Below, one piece after another: positions 19,499 to 27,998 of a stretch of DNA of 54,079 bases (position 1 is the first letter of the stretch; each line of letters begins with the position of its first letter). The stretch spans positions 1 to 54,079 of the forward strand of contig NZ_SPQO01000030.1 in the NCBI RefSeq assembly GCF_004570325.1, in the 5' to 3' direction. Source of the DNA: Mycobacterium sp. PS03-16 (GTDB lineage Bacteria; Actinomycetota; Actinomycetes; Mycobacteriales; Mycobacteriaceae). The notes beneath the pieces are model-generated. The model did not search any database, was not told where the DNA came from, and was given only the letters and a program-made list of their open reading frames with translations. A program made the translations under genes and the position numbers.

Positions 19499-22400
19499 TC
19501 AGCGCGGTTTGGCCAACGGGAACGGCAGCGTCTCGCGGATGCTGCGCCCGGTGATGAGCATGACCACCCGGTCCACGCCCATCCCGAGGCCACCGGTGGG
19601 CGGCATCGCGTACTCCATCGCCTGCAGGAAGTCCTCGTCGAGTTCCATCGCCTCCGGGTCACCGCCGGACGCCAGCAGCGACTGCTCCTGCAGCCGTCGG
19701 CGCTGCTCCACCGGATCGGTGAGTTCGCTGTAGGCCGTGCCGAGTTCGACGCCCCACGCCACCAGGTCCCACCGTTCGGCGACACCGGGGATGCTGCGGT
19801 GCGGGCGGGTCAGCGGCGACACCGAGGTGGGGAAGTCCTTGTAGAACGTCGGCTTCTCGGTGCGGTCCTCAACCAGGTGCTCGTACATCTCGAGCACCAC
19901 AGCGCCGGCGTCCCAGTGGGTCAGGTAGGGGATGCCCGCCGCATCGGCGTACCGGCGCAGCGTCGCCAGATCGGTCTGGGCGTCGATGTGTTCGCCGAGG
20001 GCCTCGGACACCGCGTCGTGCACGGTCTTGACCGTCCATTCGCCGCTGATGTCGACCGGCACCATCACACCGTCCTCACGCGGGCGCAGGAAGACGTGCT
20101 CACCGTTGGCCGCCATCGCGGCGTTCTGGATGAGTTCCCGGCAGCCGTCGATCCACACGTGATAGTCGGCGTGCGCCTGATACGCCTCGAGCAGGGTGAA
20201 TTCGGGGTTGTGGGAGAAGTCCACGCCCTCGTTGCGGAACGCCCGCCCCAGTTCGAAGACCCGCTCCACACCGCCCACGCACAGCCGTTTCAGGTACAAC
20301 TCGGGGGCGATGCGCAGGTACAGATTCAGGTCGTAGGCATTGATGTGGGTGAGGAACGGCCGCGCATTGGCGCCGCCGTGGATCTGCTGCAGGATCGGTG
20401 TCTCCACCTCGAGGAAACCTTTGTGGTACAGCGTGTCCCGGATGGCGTGCAGCACACCGCTGCGGGCCCGGATCAGGTCGCGCGCCTCGGTGTTGACGGC
20501 GAGGTCCACGTAGCGCGCCCGCACCCGGGCCTCCTGGTCGGTCATGCCCTTCCACTTGTCCGGCAGCGGGCGCAGGCATTTGCCGGTGAGCCGCCAGCGC
20601 CGCACCAGCAGCGACCGGGTGCCCTTCTTGCTGTAGCCCATGGTGCCGGTGGCCTCGATGAGGTCGCCGAGGTCGATGGCCGCGGTGAAATCGGCGGTGC
20701 GGCCCTGCTCGAGCTGCGCGTTGTCGAGCAGCAGCTGCAGTTCGCCCGACCAGTCCCGCAGCTGGGCGAACAGCACGCCGCCGTAGTCGCGCACGCGAAG
20801 CACGCGGCCGGACACGCTGAGCTCCACATCATCGTCGGCGTCGACGGCCGCCGCGGCGGTGTGGGTCGGCGCGCTGCCGACCGGATACGGATCGATCCCG
20901 CTGTCCTGCAGCGATTTCAGCTTTGCCATCCGCACCCGAACCTGCTCGGGCAACCGCGGGACAGCCGCGTCGGCGTCGGCGTCCTCGCGGAGCCCCGTCA
21001 CATCGGGGGCGCTGCCGTCGTGGTGCAGCACCCCGCTGGCGACCAGCGTCTCGGGTGCGGAGATGTGTTGTCCGGTGTGCTGCTTGTTGCGTCGCGAGAA
21101 CGGCAGGACCAGGAAGCCCTCGGCGATCACCGAGGCGACCCCGACGCGGGGGATCAGCCGGGCGTCCTCGTAGCACGCATAGCGGGGGACCCACTCGGGC
21201 TGGTACTTCATGTTCGACCGGTACAGGGTCTCCAGCTGCCACCACCGCGAGAAGAACACCAGCAGCCAGCGCCACAACCGGGCGACCGGGCCCGCACCGA
21301 GCTGTGCGCCCTGTTCGAACGCCGACCGGAACATCGCGAAGTTCAGCGAGATGCGGGTGACCCCGATGTCCTCGGACTGCATGCACAGCTCGCTGACCAT
21401 CAGCTCGATGGTCCCGTTCGGCGACTGCGGTGACCGGCGCATCAGATCGAGTGAGGCGCCGTTGCTGCCCCACGGCACCAGCGACAGCATCGCCACCACC
21501 TCGCCGCCTGCCGCGGCGTCGCCCTGCACCGCCTCAACCAGCAGGCAGTCGCCGTCCGCGGGGTCGCCGAGTCGGCCGAGTGCCATCGAGAACCCACGCT
21601 CGGTCTCGGTGTCGCGCCACCGGTCGGCGCGGGCGAGCACCTCGGCCATCTCGGCGGAGCCCAGCTCGCGGTGCCTGCGGATGCGCACCGTCACACCGGC
21701 GCGGCGGGCCCGGGTGACGGCCTGGCGCACGGCCCGCATGTCCGGCCCCGACAGCCGGAACCGGTCCGGGTGCAGGATCGCCTCGTCACCCAGCTGAATC
21801 GCGTTGAGCCCCGCCGAGCGGAAGGCCTCGGCGCCCGCGGTGCTGGCGCCCATCACGCCGGGTGCCCACCCGTAGGTCTGGCACAGCTGCAGCCAGGCGG
21901 CGATGGCCTGCGGCCACGCTTTCGGGTCCCCGACCGGGTCACCGCTGGCCAGGCACACCCCGACCTCGACGCGGTAGGTGATCGCCGCGCGCCCGCTGGG
22001 CGCGAACACCACCGACTTGTCCCGCCGGGTCGCGAAGTAGCCCAGCGAGTCGTTCTTGCCGAACACCTCGAGCAGGCCGCGGATCGCGGATTCGTCCTCG
22101 CCGGTGAGCGCGTTGGTGGACCGCTGGGACTGGAACAGCACGACGGCCGCCGTCATCAGCGCGAGCGCCCCGAACAGGCCGAGCAGGGCGTTGACCAGTA
22201 CATGCGGGTGCTGGCCGTTGAAGGCGTCGGAGTCCACCCCGGCGAACGCGAACACGCGGTTCGCCGCATACGCCAGCCGGTAGTCCCGCTCGAGGGTGCC
22301 GGGGAACAGTTCGAGCAGGCCCCAGCCGACCAGGATGCCGACCGCCATACCCGCGACCAGTGTGGCGGCCGCCTTGACCAGCGCGCCGCGCCGCACCCGC

Positions 22401-22819
22401 GCCCAGAACTGCGGTCGGGCAAGGAGCAGGAACGCCACCGCCGCGATGTGGAACACCAGCCCGATGAGCTCGCCGGTCTCCTGCACCAGCGACTCGTCCC
22501 CGGCGATGAGGTCGATGATGTTCACCCCGGTCGCCGCAACCATGTAGAGCAGCAGCACCCACCATGCGATCCGTTTGCGGGCGGCGAGTGCGGCGGCCAG
22601 CAGCGCGAGCACGAACGCCCACGCGAAGCTGGTGTCCGGGAAGTTGAAGATGTAGTCGTTGACGAACTCGCGCGGCACCCTGATGATCCAGCGCACCAGC
22701 GGTGACACGCTGGCCATCAGGGACAGCGTCGCGATGATGCCGACGGTCCACCCGGCGGCGGCCGGCACCCAGGAGTAGCGCGTGGACGGCCGCACCGCGG
22801 GCGCACTGGTGAGGGTCAT
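19499..22819 (-). CDS. lysX: LysX: lysyl-phosphatidylglycerol synthase / lysyl-tRNA synthetase
   Basis: 1106-residue bifunctional membrane protein that charges tRNA-Lys and transfers lysine to phosphatidylglycerol, protecting mycobacteria against cationic peptides. About residues 15-225 hold several membrane helices of the MprF type; ~230-560 is the DUF2156 aminoacyl-transferase (FGKNDSLGYFATRRDKSVVF, SFA-like SLNFAMFRSAFEQG); ~640-740 is an OB-fold anticodon domain (LSVSGRVLRVRDYGGVLFAQLRD); the rest is class II LysRS with motif 2 FELGRAFRNEGVDFSHNPEFT and motif 3 GGLGMGVDRVVMLITG. Slightly shorter than the M. tuberculosis protein. TATCGT (minus strand, 22828-22833) eight bases before the ATG is a likely -10, giving almost no leader. 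Confidence 0.96.
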   Translation of the reverse strand: MTLTSAPAVRPSTRYSWVPAAAGWTVGIIATLSLMASVSPLVRWIIRVPREFVNDYIFNFPDTSFAWAFVLALLAAALAARKRIAWWVLLLYMVAATGVNIIDLIAGDESLVQETGELIGLVFHIAAVAFLLLARPQFWARVRRGALVKAAATLVAGMAVGILVGWGLLELFPGTLERDYRLAYAANRVFAFAGVDSDAFNGQHPHVLVNALLGLFGALALMTAAVVLFQSQRSTNALTGEDESAIRGLLEVFGKNDSLGYFATRRDKSVVFAPSGRAAITYRVEVGVCLASGDPVGDPKAWPQAIAAWLQLCQTYGWAPGVMGASTAGAEAFRSAGLNAIQLGDEAILHPDRFRLSGPDMRAVRQAVTRARRAGVTVRIRRHRELGSAEMAEVLARADRWRDTETERGFSMALGRLGDPADGDCLLVEAVQGDAAAGGEVVAMLSLVPWGSNGASLDLMRRSPQSPNGTIELMVSELCMQSEDIGVTRISLNFAMFRSAFEQGAQLGAGPVARLWRWLLVFFSRWWQLETLYRSNMKYQPEWVPRYACYEDARLIPRVGVASVIAEGFLVLPFSRRNKQHTGQHISAPETLVASGVLHHDGSAPDVTGLREDADADAAVPRLPEQVRVRMAKLKSLQDSGIDPYPVGSAPTHTAAAAVDADDDVELSVSGRVLRVRDYGGVLFAQLRDWSGELQLLLDNAQLEQGRTADFTAAIDLGDLIEATGTMGYSKKGTRSLLVRRWRLTGKCLRPLPDKWKGMTDQEARVRARYVDLAVNTEARDLIRARSGVLHAIRDTLYHKGFLEVETPILQQIHGGANARPFLTHINAYDLNLYLRIAPELYLKRLCVGGVERVFELGRAFRNEGVDFSHNPEFTLLEAYQAHADYHVWIDGCRELIQNAAMAANGEHVFLRPREDGVMVPVDISGEWTVKTVHDAVSEALGEHIDAQTDLATLRRYADAAGIPYLTHWDAGAVVLEMYEHLVEDRTEKPTFYKDFPTSVSPLTRPHRSIPGVAERWDLVAWGVELGTAYSELTDPVEQRRRLQEQSLLASGGDPEAMELDEDFLQAMEYAMPPTGGLGMGVDRVVMLITGRSIRETLPFPLAKPR

Positions 22820-22910
22820 AGGCCGCGACGATATTCGCTCGGGGCGTCGATTGGGTGGACCGCGCGCGAGGTGTCAGGAAAGACGCCCGCGGCCGGCGCG
22901 GTCACCGGAG

Positions 22911-23270
22911 TCACCAGACCGGGCCGGTGTACTTCTCGCCGGGACCCTTACCGGGCTCGTCGGGGGCGGCGCTGGCCTCGCGGAACGCCAGTTGCAGCGA
23001 TTTCAGCCCGTCGCGCACCGGACCGGCGTGGGGGCCCAGGTACTCGACCGAGGCGGTGACCAGGCCGGCCAGGGCGGTGATCAGCCGACGGGCCTCGTCG
23101 AGGTCGCGGTGCGGCGACTCGTCCGGGTCCTCGTGCGACAGCCCGAGTTTCTCGGCCGCCGCGCTCATCAGCATCACCGCCGAGCGGGTGATCACCTCCA
23201 CCGCCGGGATGTCTGCCAGCTCGCGGACCCCCGCGGGGTCGAAACCGGGTGTGTCTCGATCATCGGTCAT
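22911..23270 (-). CDS. DUF1844 protein
   Basis: 119 residues from the ATG at 23270. It contains the DUF1844 core: VRELADIPAVEVITRSAVMLMSAAAEKLGL, then DLDEARRLITALAGLVTASVEYLG and the C-terminal amphipathic LKSLQLAFREASA. Conserved beside infC in actinobacteria and always divergent from it, as here. Function unknown; it is soluble and helical. The longer in-frame extension to 23348 reads through the infC promoter and is rejected. Confidence 0.88.
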   Translation of the reverse strand: MTDDRDTPGFDPAGVRELADIPAVEVITRSAVMLMSAAAEKLGLSHEDPDESPHRDLDEARRLITALAGLVTASVEYLGPHAGPVRDGLKSLQLAFREASAAPDEPGKGPGEKYTGPVW

Positions 23271-23276
23271 GCCTGC

Positions 23277-23282
23277 TAGACT
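23277..23282 (+). promoter_or_regulatory. -10 box TAGACT of the infC operon
   Basis: TAGACT fits the mycobacterial TANNNT consensus and lies just before the structured leader; transcription would start near 23289. No clear -35 is visible. Confidence 0.5.
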
Positions 23283-23288
23283 GGCATG

Positions 23289-23505
23289 CGCGACCGTCCT
23301 GGCTGACGCCAGGACAGCAAGTGGAGTCCCGCTCCCACCGCTGGCCACACCGGCACAGCGGTCCGGTCACCGGCAACGAGTATGCCGGTTCTGCGCCTGT
23401 CGCGCAGGTGGCGTATGCCGTGATCGGTCGGCCTCGGGCCCTGCTCCTGCAGGGCCTTTCCGCTGATGGTGTGGGCTCTCGGGAGAACACAACATAGGAG
23501 GCCCC
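23289..23505 (+). promoter_or_regulatory. Structured 5' leader of infC-rpmI-rplT
   Basis: About 217 bases without a gene, rich in perfect hairpins: 23296-23315 (8-bp stem, TGAC loop), 23369-23389 (7-bp stem, 7-base loop), 23391-23407 (6-bp stem, 5-base loop) and 23437-23456 (8-bp stem, TCCT loop, then TTT). Leaders of IF3-L35-L20 operons in other phyla bind ribosomal protein L20 or attenuate transcription. The same kind of autogenous control is likely here, but I cannot assign the RNA to a named family from sequence alone. Confidence 0.65.
23437..23459 (+). terminator. Attenuator-like hairpin in the infC leader
   Basis: GGCCCTGC and GCAGGGCC pair perfectly around TCCT and are followed directly by TTT, 46 bases before the infC start codon. 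This is the only hairpin in the leader with a T-run, so it is the best candidate for a regulated terminator. Confidence 0.55.
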
Positions 23506-24096
<591 letters not shown>

Positions 24097-24127
24097 CCAT
24101 CTCGACCACAGAATCACGAGGACACCC

Positions 24128-24322
24128 ATGCCCAAGGCCAAGACCCACAGCGGCGCCTCGAAGCGCTTCCGGCGCACCGGCACCGGAAAGATCATGCGCG
24201 AGAAGGCCAACCGTCGGCACCTGCTCGAGCACAAGCCGACCAGCCGCACCCGCCGGCTCGCCGGCCGCACCGGGGTGTCGTCCGCCGACACCGCGCGCGT
24301 CAACAAGCTGCTCAACGGCTGA
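24128..24322 (+). CDS. rpmI: 50S ribosomal protein L35
   Basis: 64 residues, the usual length for L35, with the family opening MPKAKTHSGASKRFRRTGTGK and the central basic MREKANRRHLLEHK segment. It is a small basic protein of the large subunit. The ATG at 24128 follows CACGAGGACACCC, a usable Shine-Dalgarno. It lies 31 bases after infC and 44 before rplT, in the normal infC-rpmI-rplT order. Confidence 0.97.
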   Translation: MPKAKTHSGASKRFRRTGTGKIMREKANRRHLLEHKPTSRTRRLAGRTGVSSADTARVNKLLNG

Positions 24323-24366
24323 CCGACACCAGACCTTTTACGTCCGCACGAGAATAGGAACCACCC

Positions 24367-24756
24367 ATGGCACGCGTGAAGCGCGCAGTCAACGCCCAGA
24401 AGAAGCGCCGCACAGTTCTGACGGCCTCGAAGGGTTACCGCGGTCAGCGGTCCCGTCTGTACCGCAAGGCCAAAGAGCAGCAGCTGCACTCCCTCAACTA
24501 CGCCTACCGCGACCGGCGGGCGCGTAAGGGCGAATTCCGCAAGCTGTGGATCTCGCGGATCAACGCCGCGGCCCGCGCCAACGACATCACCTACAACCGG
24601 CTGATCCAGGGGCTCAAGGCCGCCGGTGTCGAGGTCGACCGCAAGAACCTGTCGGAGATCGCGATCAGCGATCCCGCCGCGTTCACCGCGCTGGTCGAGG
24701 TCGCCAAGGCCGCGCTGCCCGAGGACGTGAACGCGCCGTCGGGCGAAGCCGCCTGA
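24367..24756 (+). CDS. rplT: 50S ribosomal protein L20
   Basis: 129 residues. L20 binds 23S rRNA early in assembly and, in bacteria where it has been studied, represses its own operon through the leader RNA. It has the very basic N-terminal tail (ARVKRAVNAQKKRRTVLTASKGYRGQRSRLYRKAKEQ) and the globular part with YRDRRARKGEFRKLWISRINAAAR. A short acidic C-terminal tail (LPEDVNAPSGEAA) is typical of actinobacteria. ATG at 24367 is preceded by AATAGGAACC. Confidence 0.97.
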   Translation: MARVKRAVNAQKKRRTVLTASKGYRGQRSRLYRKAKEQQLHSLNYAYRDRRARKGEFRKLWISRINAAARANDITYNRLIQGLKAAGVEVDRKNLSEIAISDPAAFTALVEVAKAALPEDVNAPSGEAA

Positions 24757-24766
24757 GCTTCGCTGG

Positions 24767-25561
24767 ATGAGTGGCTCAGGCACGCCGCTCACCGAGCGGG
24801 CTGACCGGGTCGCCGCAGCGATCAAGCTGCATCGCACCGTAGGCCGTCGCCGCGCCGCACGTTTCCTCGCCGAGGGACCCAACCTCGTCGAGGCAGCGCT
24901 GCGGCGCGGTGTCGTTTCCGAGGTGTTCGTCACCGAGTCGGCCGCGCAACGATTCTCGGCGCTGTTGGCCGGTGTCGACGTCGAGCTGGTGACCGACCGG
25001 GCCGCCAAGGCGCTGTCGGACACCGTGACGCCCGTCGGCCTGGTCGCGGTGTGCGAGATGCCCGAGGTGTCGCTGGCGGACGTGCTGGCCGGGTCCCCGC
25101 GACTGGTGTGCGTTGCGGTGCAGACGTCCGACCCGGGCAATGCGGGCACACTGATCCGGATCGCCGACGCCATGGGTGCGGACGCGATGATTCTGGCCGG
25201 TGACAGCGTCGACCCGTACAACGCGAAATGCCTGCGCAGCTCCGCGGGCAGCATCTTCTCGATCCCGGTGGTCCGGGCGCCCGAGACCGTCGAGTTGATC
25301 CCCGCACTGATCAACGCCGGACTCGTGGTGATGGCGACGTCCCTGGACGGGGAGGTGTCGCTCGACGACGTCGACCTGGCCGGGCCGACGGCGTGGCTCT
25401 TCGGATCCGAGGCACACGGGCTGCCCGCCGATGTCGCCGCGGCCGCCGACATCGGTGTGACGATCCCGATGGCCGGCGGCGCGGAGAGTCTCAATGTGGC
25501 AGCCGCCGCAGCGATCTGCCTGTATCAGAGCGCGGCGGCGCACCGCCGGTCGACGCGCTAA
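24767..25561 (+). CDS. tsnR: TrmH/SpoU-family 23S rRNA (ribose-2'-O) methyltransferase
   Basis: 264 residues. An N-terminal L30e-like substrate-binding domain (~1-100, RRAARFLAEGPNLVEAAL) precedes a SPOUT methyltransferase domain with motif 1 DPGNAGTLIRIADAMGADAMILAG, motif 2 WLFGSEAHGLP and motif 3 VTIPMAGGAESLNVAAAAAICLYQ; together these form the knotted SAM site. This matches M. tuberculosis TsnR, found at the same place after rplT. It methylates a ribose in rRNA; the exact nucleotide is not known to me. It starts 10 bases after rplT, probably in the same operon, and its end overlaps the convergent acyl-CoA dehydrogenase gene by four bases. Confidence 0.94.
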   Translation: MSGSGTPLTERADRVAAAIKLHRTVGRRRAARFLAEGPNLVEAALRRGVVSEVFVTESAAQRFSALLAGVDVELVTDRAAKALSDTVTPVGLVAVCEMPEVSLADVLAGSPRLVCVAVQTSDPGNAGTLIRIADAMGADAMILAGDSVDPYNAKCLRSSAGSIFSIPVVRAPETVELIPALINAGLVVMATSLDGEVSLDDVDLAGPTAWLFGSEAHGLPADVAAAADIGVTIPMAGGAESLNVAAAAAICLYQSAAAHRRSTR

Positions 25562-26805
25562 CCGCCCAGCAGACCCTTGGCCACGTGGGTGATCTGCACC
25601 TCGTTGCTGCCGGCGTAGATCATCAGCGACTTCGCGTCGCGCGCGAGCTGTTCGACGCGGTACTCGGTCATGTAGCCGTTGCCGCCGAACAGCTGCACGG
25701 CCTCCATCGCCACGTCGGTCGCGGCCTGCGAGCAGTACCACTTGATGGCCGAGGCCTCGGCCAGTGAGATCGGGGTGCCGGTCTGCGCGGCCTCGATGAC
25801 CCGGAACAGCATGTTGCGCACGTTCATCCGGGCCACCTCCATCTGCGCGAGCTTGAGCTGGATCAGCTGGAACTGTCCGATCTCCCGGCCCCACAGGGTG
25901 CGGTTGTTCGCGTAGTCCACGCACAGCCGCAGGCACTCCTCGATCACGCCGAAGGCCATCGCCGCCACGCCGATGCGCTCGGCGGAGAAGCTCGACCTGG
26001 CGCTGTCCCTGGCATCGGAGGCGTCGCCTCCGCTGCCCTCGCCGAGCAGGCGGTCGCGGCCCAGCCGCACGTTGTTGAAGAACAGCTCACCGGTCCGCGA
26101 GCTGTGAATGCCCATCTTGCGGAAGGGCTTCGACTGCACGAAACCCTCCATGCCGCGGTCCAGGACGAAGGTCAGCACCTTGCGGTCGCGCTTGTCGATG
26201 TTCGGGTCGCCCTCGTCCAGCTTGGCGTACACGACGACCACGTCGGCGTCCGGACCGTTGGTGATGAACGTCTTCTGGCCGTTGAGGATGTAGTCCCCAT
26301 TTCCTGAGCCATCGCGCACCACGTAGGACTTCATCCCGCCGAACGCGTCCGATCCCGAGTCGGGTTCGGTGATCGCCCACGCCCCGACCTTCTCGTAGGT
26401 GACCAGGCCGGGCAGCCAGCGCTCCTGCTGCGCCAGCGTGCCTCGGCTCATGATCGTCGGCACGGTCAGCCCGAGGCTGACGCCCATGCCGGTGACCACC
26501 CCCATGCACACCCGGCACAGTTCGCTGATGACGACGAAACCCATTCCGCCCGCGTCGCCGCCGAACATGCCGCCCGAGGACCCGCCGCCCGACCCGGTCT
26601 CACCGGACCGCAGTCGCGCCAGGTGCTTGTCCAGCGACTCCGTGGCCATGGCGTCGATCCCGAACGCGGAGAACAACTTCCGGATGACGGGGTAGGGCTC
26701 CATGTCGCCGCTTTCCAGCGCGTCGACGTGCGGGCGGACTTCCTTGTCGACGAACTCGCGGACGGCATCGCGCACGGCGAGATCGACATCAGACCATTCG
26801 AGCAT
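25558..26805 (-). CDS. Acyl-CoA dehydrogenase (isovaleryl/long-chain type active site)
   Basis: 415-residue FAD enzyme that introduces the alpha-beta double bond into acyl-CoAs. FAD/substrate motifs are WAITEPDSGSD (143-153), FITNGPDADV (180-189) and LFGGNGYMTEY (372-382). The usual catalytic Glu near the C terminus is replaced: the motif reads YAGSNEVQ with A398. A glutamate occurs instead at E276 in FSAERIG, the position used by isovaleryl- and long-chain acyl-CoA dehydrogenases. A Gly/Ser-rich insert (SGETGSGGGSSGGMFGGDAGG, ~67-87) is unusual. It is followed after five bases by the MpaB-family gene on the opposite side of its start, i.e. it lies downstream in the same leftward unit. I do not recall it at this place in M. 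tuberculosis. Confidence 0.92.
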   Translation of the reverse strand: MLEWSDVDLAVRDAVREFVDKEVRPHVDALESGDMEPYPVIRKLFSAFGIDAMATESLDKHLARLRSGETGSGGGSSGGMFGGDAGGMGFVVISELCRVCMGVVTGMGVSLGLTVPTIMSRGTLAQQERWLPGLVTYEKVGAWAITEPDSGSDAFGGMKSYVVRDGSGNGDYILNGQKTFITNGPDADVVVVYAKLDEGDPNIDKRDRKVLTFVLDRGMEGFVQSKPFRKMGIHSSRTGELFFNNVRLGRDRLLGEGSGGDASDARDSARSSFSAERIGVAAMAFGVIEECLRLCVDYANNRTLWGREIGQFQLIQLKLAQMEVARMNVRNMLFRVIEAAQTGTPISLAEASAIKWYCSQAATDVAMEAVQLFGGNGYMTEYRVEQLARDAKSLMIYAGSNEVQITHVAKGLLGG

Positions 26806-26810
26806 GCCGT

Positions 26811-27866
26811 TCAGGCTGCCTTACCCGGTCGGCGGGCCGGACGCAGCCCCGCCAGAGAGAACGTCGTGTGCACCAGCGAGCCGGCCCGGTCGAGCAGCGT
26901 CTTGCGGGTGGGGACGTAGTGCACGGGCAGGTTGCGCCGCTCCCGCGGCGGACCCATGAACGCCGGCGCCTCGACCAGCGGGGCGTCGGCGGGCAGCGAG
27001 CCGTCCGCGCGCCGGTAGGCCGCCACCGCGCGCGGGTGCAGCCGGATCTCGTCGGGCACCGCGACGAACGCGAGTTCGACGACCTTGCCCAGCAGCCGCA
27101 GCAGGACCTCGTCGCCCGGCGTCCACCGCATCCCGGCCTTTTCGCGGACGGCCGGATCGAACAGGCCCGCCGCGATCCAGCGCTGTGCGCCGACCATCGG
27201 CTTGAACATCTGATCCCACACCGGCGCCGGCATCAGCACGTACCACGGTTTGGGGATGCGGATCGAGAAGATGTCGCGCGTGGCCTTGTTGATCTCGAGT
27301 TCCTCGCGGCAGGTGCGGTCCCAATACTCGCAGAACTCCTCCCACGAGGCAGGCACCGGCCGCATGCTCATGCCGTACATCCGGTACCACTGCACGTGTT
27401 CGTCGAAGAGTTGCCGCTTCTCCGCCTCGGTCAGGCCACCGCAGAAGTACTCGGCCGTCTTGATGATCAGCATGAAGAACGTCGCGTGCGCCCAGTAGAA
27501 CGTTTCCGGGTTCAGCGCGTGGTAGCGGCGGCCGGCGTGGTCGGTGCCCTTGATCGTGGTGTGGTAGCCCTTGATCTGCTCGCCGGTCTGCGCGGCGCGC
27601 TCACCGTCGTAGACGACGCCCATGATCGGGTACACCGACCGCGCCACCCGCTGCAGCGGTTCGCGCAGCAGGATCGAGTGGTCTTCGACCGCGGCGCCGA
27701 GTTCGGGATACATGTTCTGGATGGCGCCGATCCACACCCCGAGGATCCCGGTGCGCAGATCGCCGAAGTACTTCCACGTCAGGGAGTCGGGGCCCAGAGG
27801 TACCGGCGGATCCTCGCACGCGTGCAGACCGGTCGGATTCGCGGTCGTCGTCGGTCTCGCCGTCAT
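26811..27866 (-). CDS. MpaB/DUF2236 family oxygenase-like protein (Rv1645c type)
   Basis: 351 residues, the same length as M. tuberculosis Rv1645c as I recall it. DUF2236 proteins share a haem-b fold with latex-clearing protein and MpaB. Here the conserved block GYHTTIKGTDHAGRRYHALNPETFYWAHATFFMLIIKTAEYF holds the candidate haem-pocket residues, followed by QWYRMYGMSMRPVPASWEEFCEYWD. It is soluble, with no signal peptide. ATG at 27866 follows AGCGAGG. A 22-bp inverted repeat 45 bases upstream overlaps its likely promoter, so it is probably under a dedicated repressor. Its stop is five bases before the acyl-CoA dehydrogenase start; the two are likely co-transcribed. Reaction unknown. Confidence 0.88.
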   Translation of the reverse strand: MTARPTTTANPTGLHACEDPPVPLGPDSLTWKYFGDLRTGILGVWIGAIQNMYPELGAAVEDHSILLREPLQRVARSVYPIMGVVYDGERAAQTGEQIKGYHTTIKGTDHAGRRYHALNPETFYWAHATFFMLIIKTAEYFCGGLTEAEKRQLFDEHVQWYRMYGMSMRPVPASWEEFCEYWDRTCREELEINKATRDIFSIRIPKPWYVLMPAPVWDQMFKPMVGAQRWIAAGLFDPAVREKAGMRWTPGDEVLLRLLGKVVELAFVAVPDEIRLHPRAVAAYRRADGSLPADAPLVEAPAFMGPPRERRNLPVHYVPTRKTLLDRAGSLVHTTFSLAGLRPARRPGKAA

Positions 27867-27910
27867 GATGCCTCGCTGACTTCGCGCCCTGGTGTGATCT
27901 CCACCATAAT

Positions 27911-27932
27911 GTTGACAACAAGTGTTGTCGAC
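27911..27932. promoter_or_regulatory. 22-bp inverted repeat operator upstream of MpaB-family gene
   Basis: GTTGACAACA and TGTTGTCGAC flank AG, with one mismatched pair. On the minus strand TATGGT follows as a -10 and TCGACA precedes as a -35 with 16-17 bases between them, so the repeat fills the promoter of the leftward mpaB/acyl-CoA dehydrogenase unit. Size and symmetry fit a TetR- or GntR-type repressor; none is encoded next to it. Confidence 0.6.
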
Positions 27933-27986
27933 GACCGCCGGGTGTGTCGACCCCTGTGCGCCGTGGCCGGCTTTCCGGACGCCACA

Positions 27987-27992
27987 TACGCT
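27987..27992 (+). promoter_or_regulatory. -10 box TACGCT of the cyclase gene (leaderless)
   Basis: TACGCT, six bases, then the GTG at 27999; no Shine-Dalgarno. Same geometry as at 13524, 17064 and 28873. Confidence 0.6.
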
Positions 27993-27998
27993 GACGGC

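Noticed and set aside
23271..23348. N-terminal extension of the DUF1844 protein
   Set aside because: The added residues read through the infC promoter region; the ATG at 23270 gives the family start.
23289..23505. Naming the infC leader as a known L20-leader family
   Set aside because: The published L20 leaders I know are from other phyla, and I cannot match the required motif by eye; it is kept as an unnamed structured leader.
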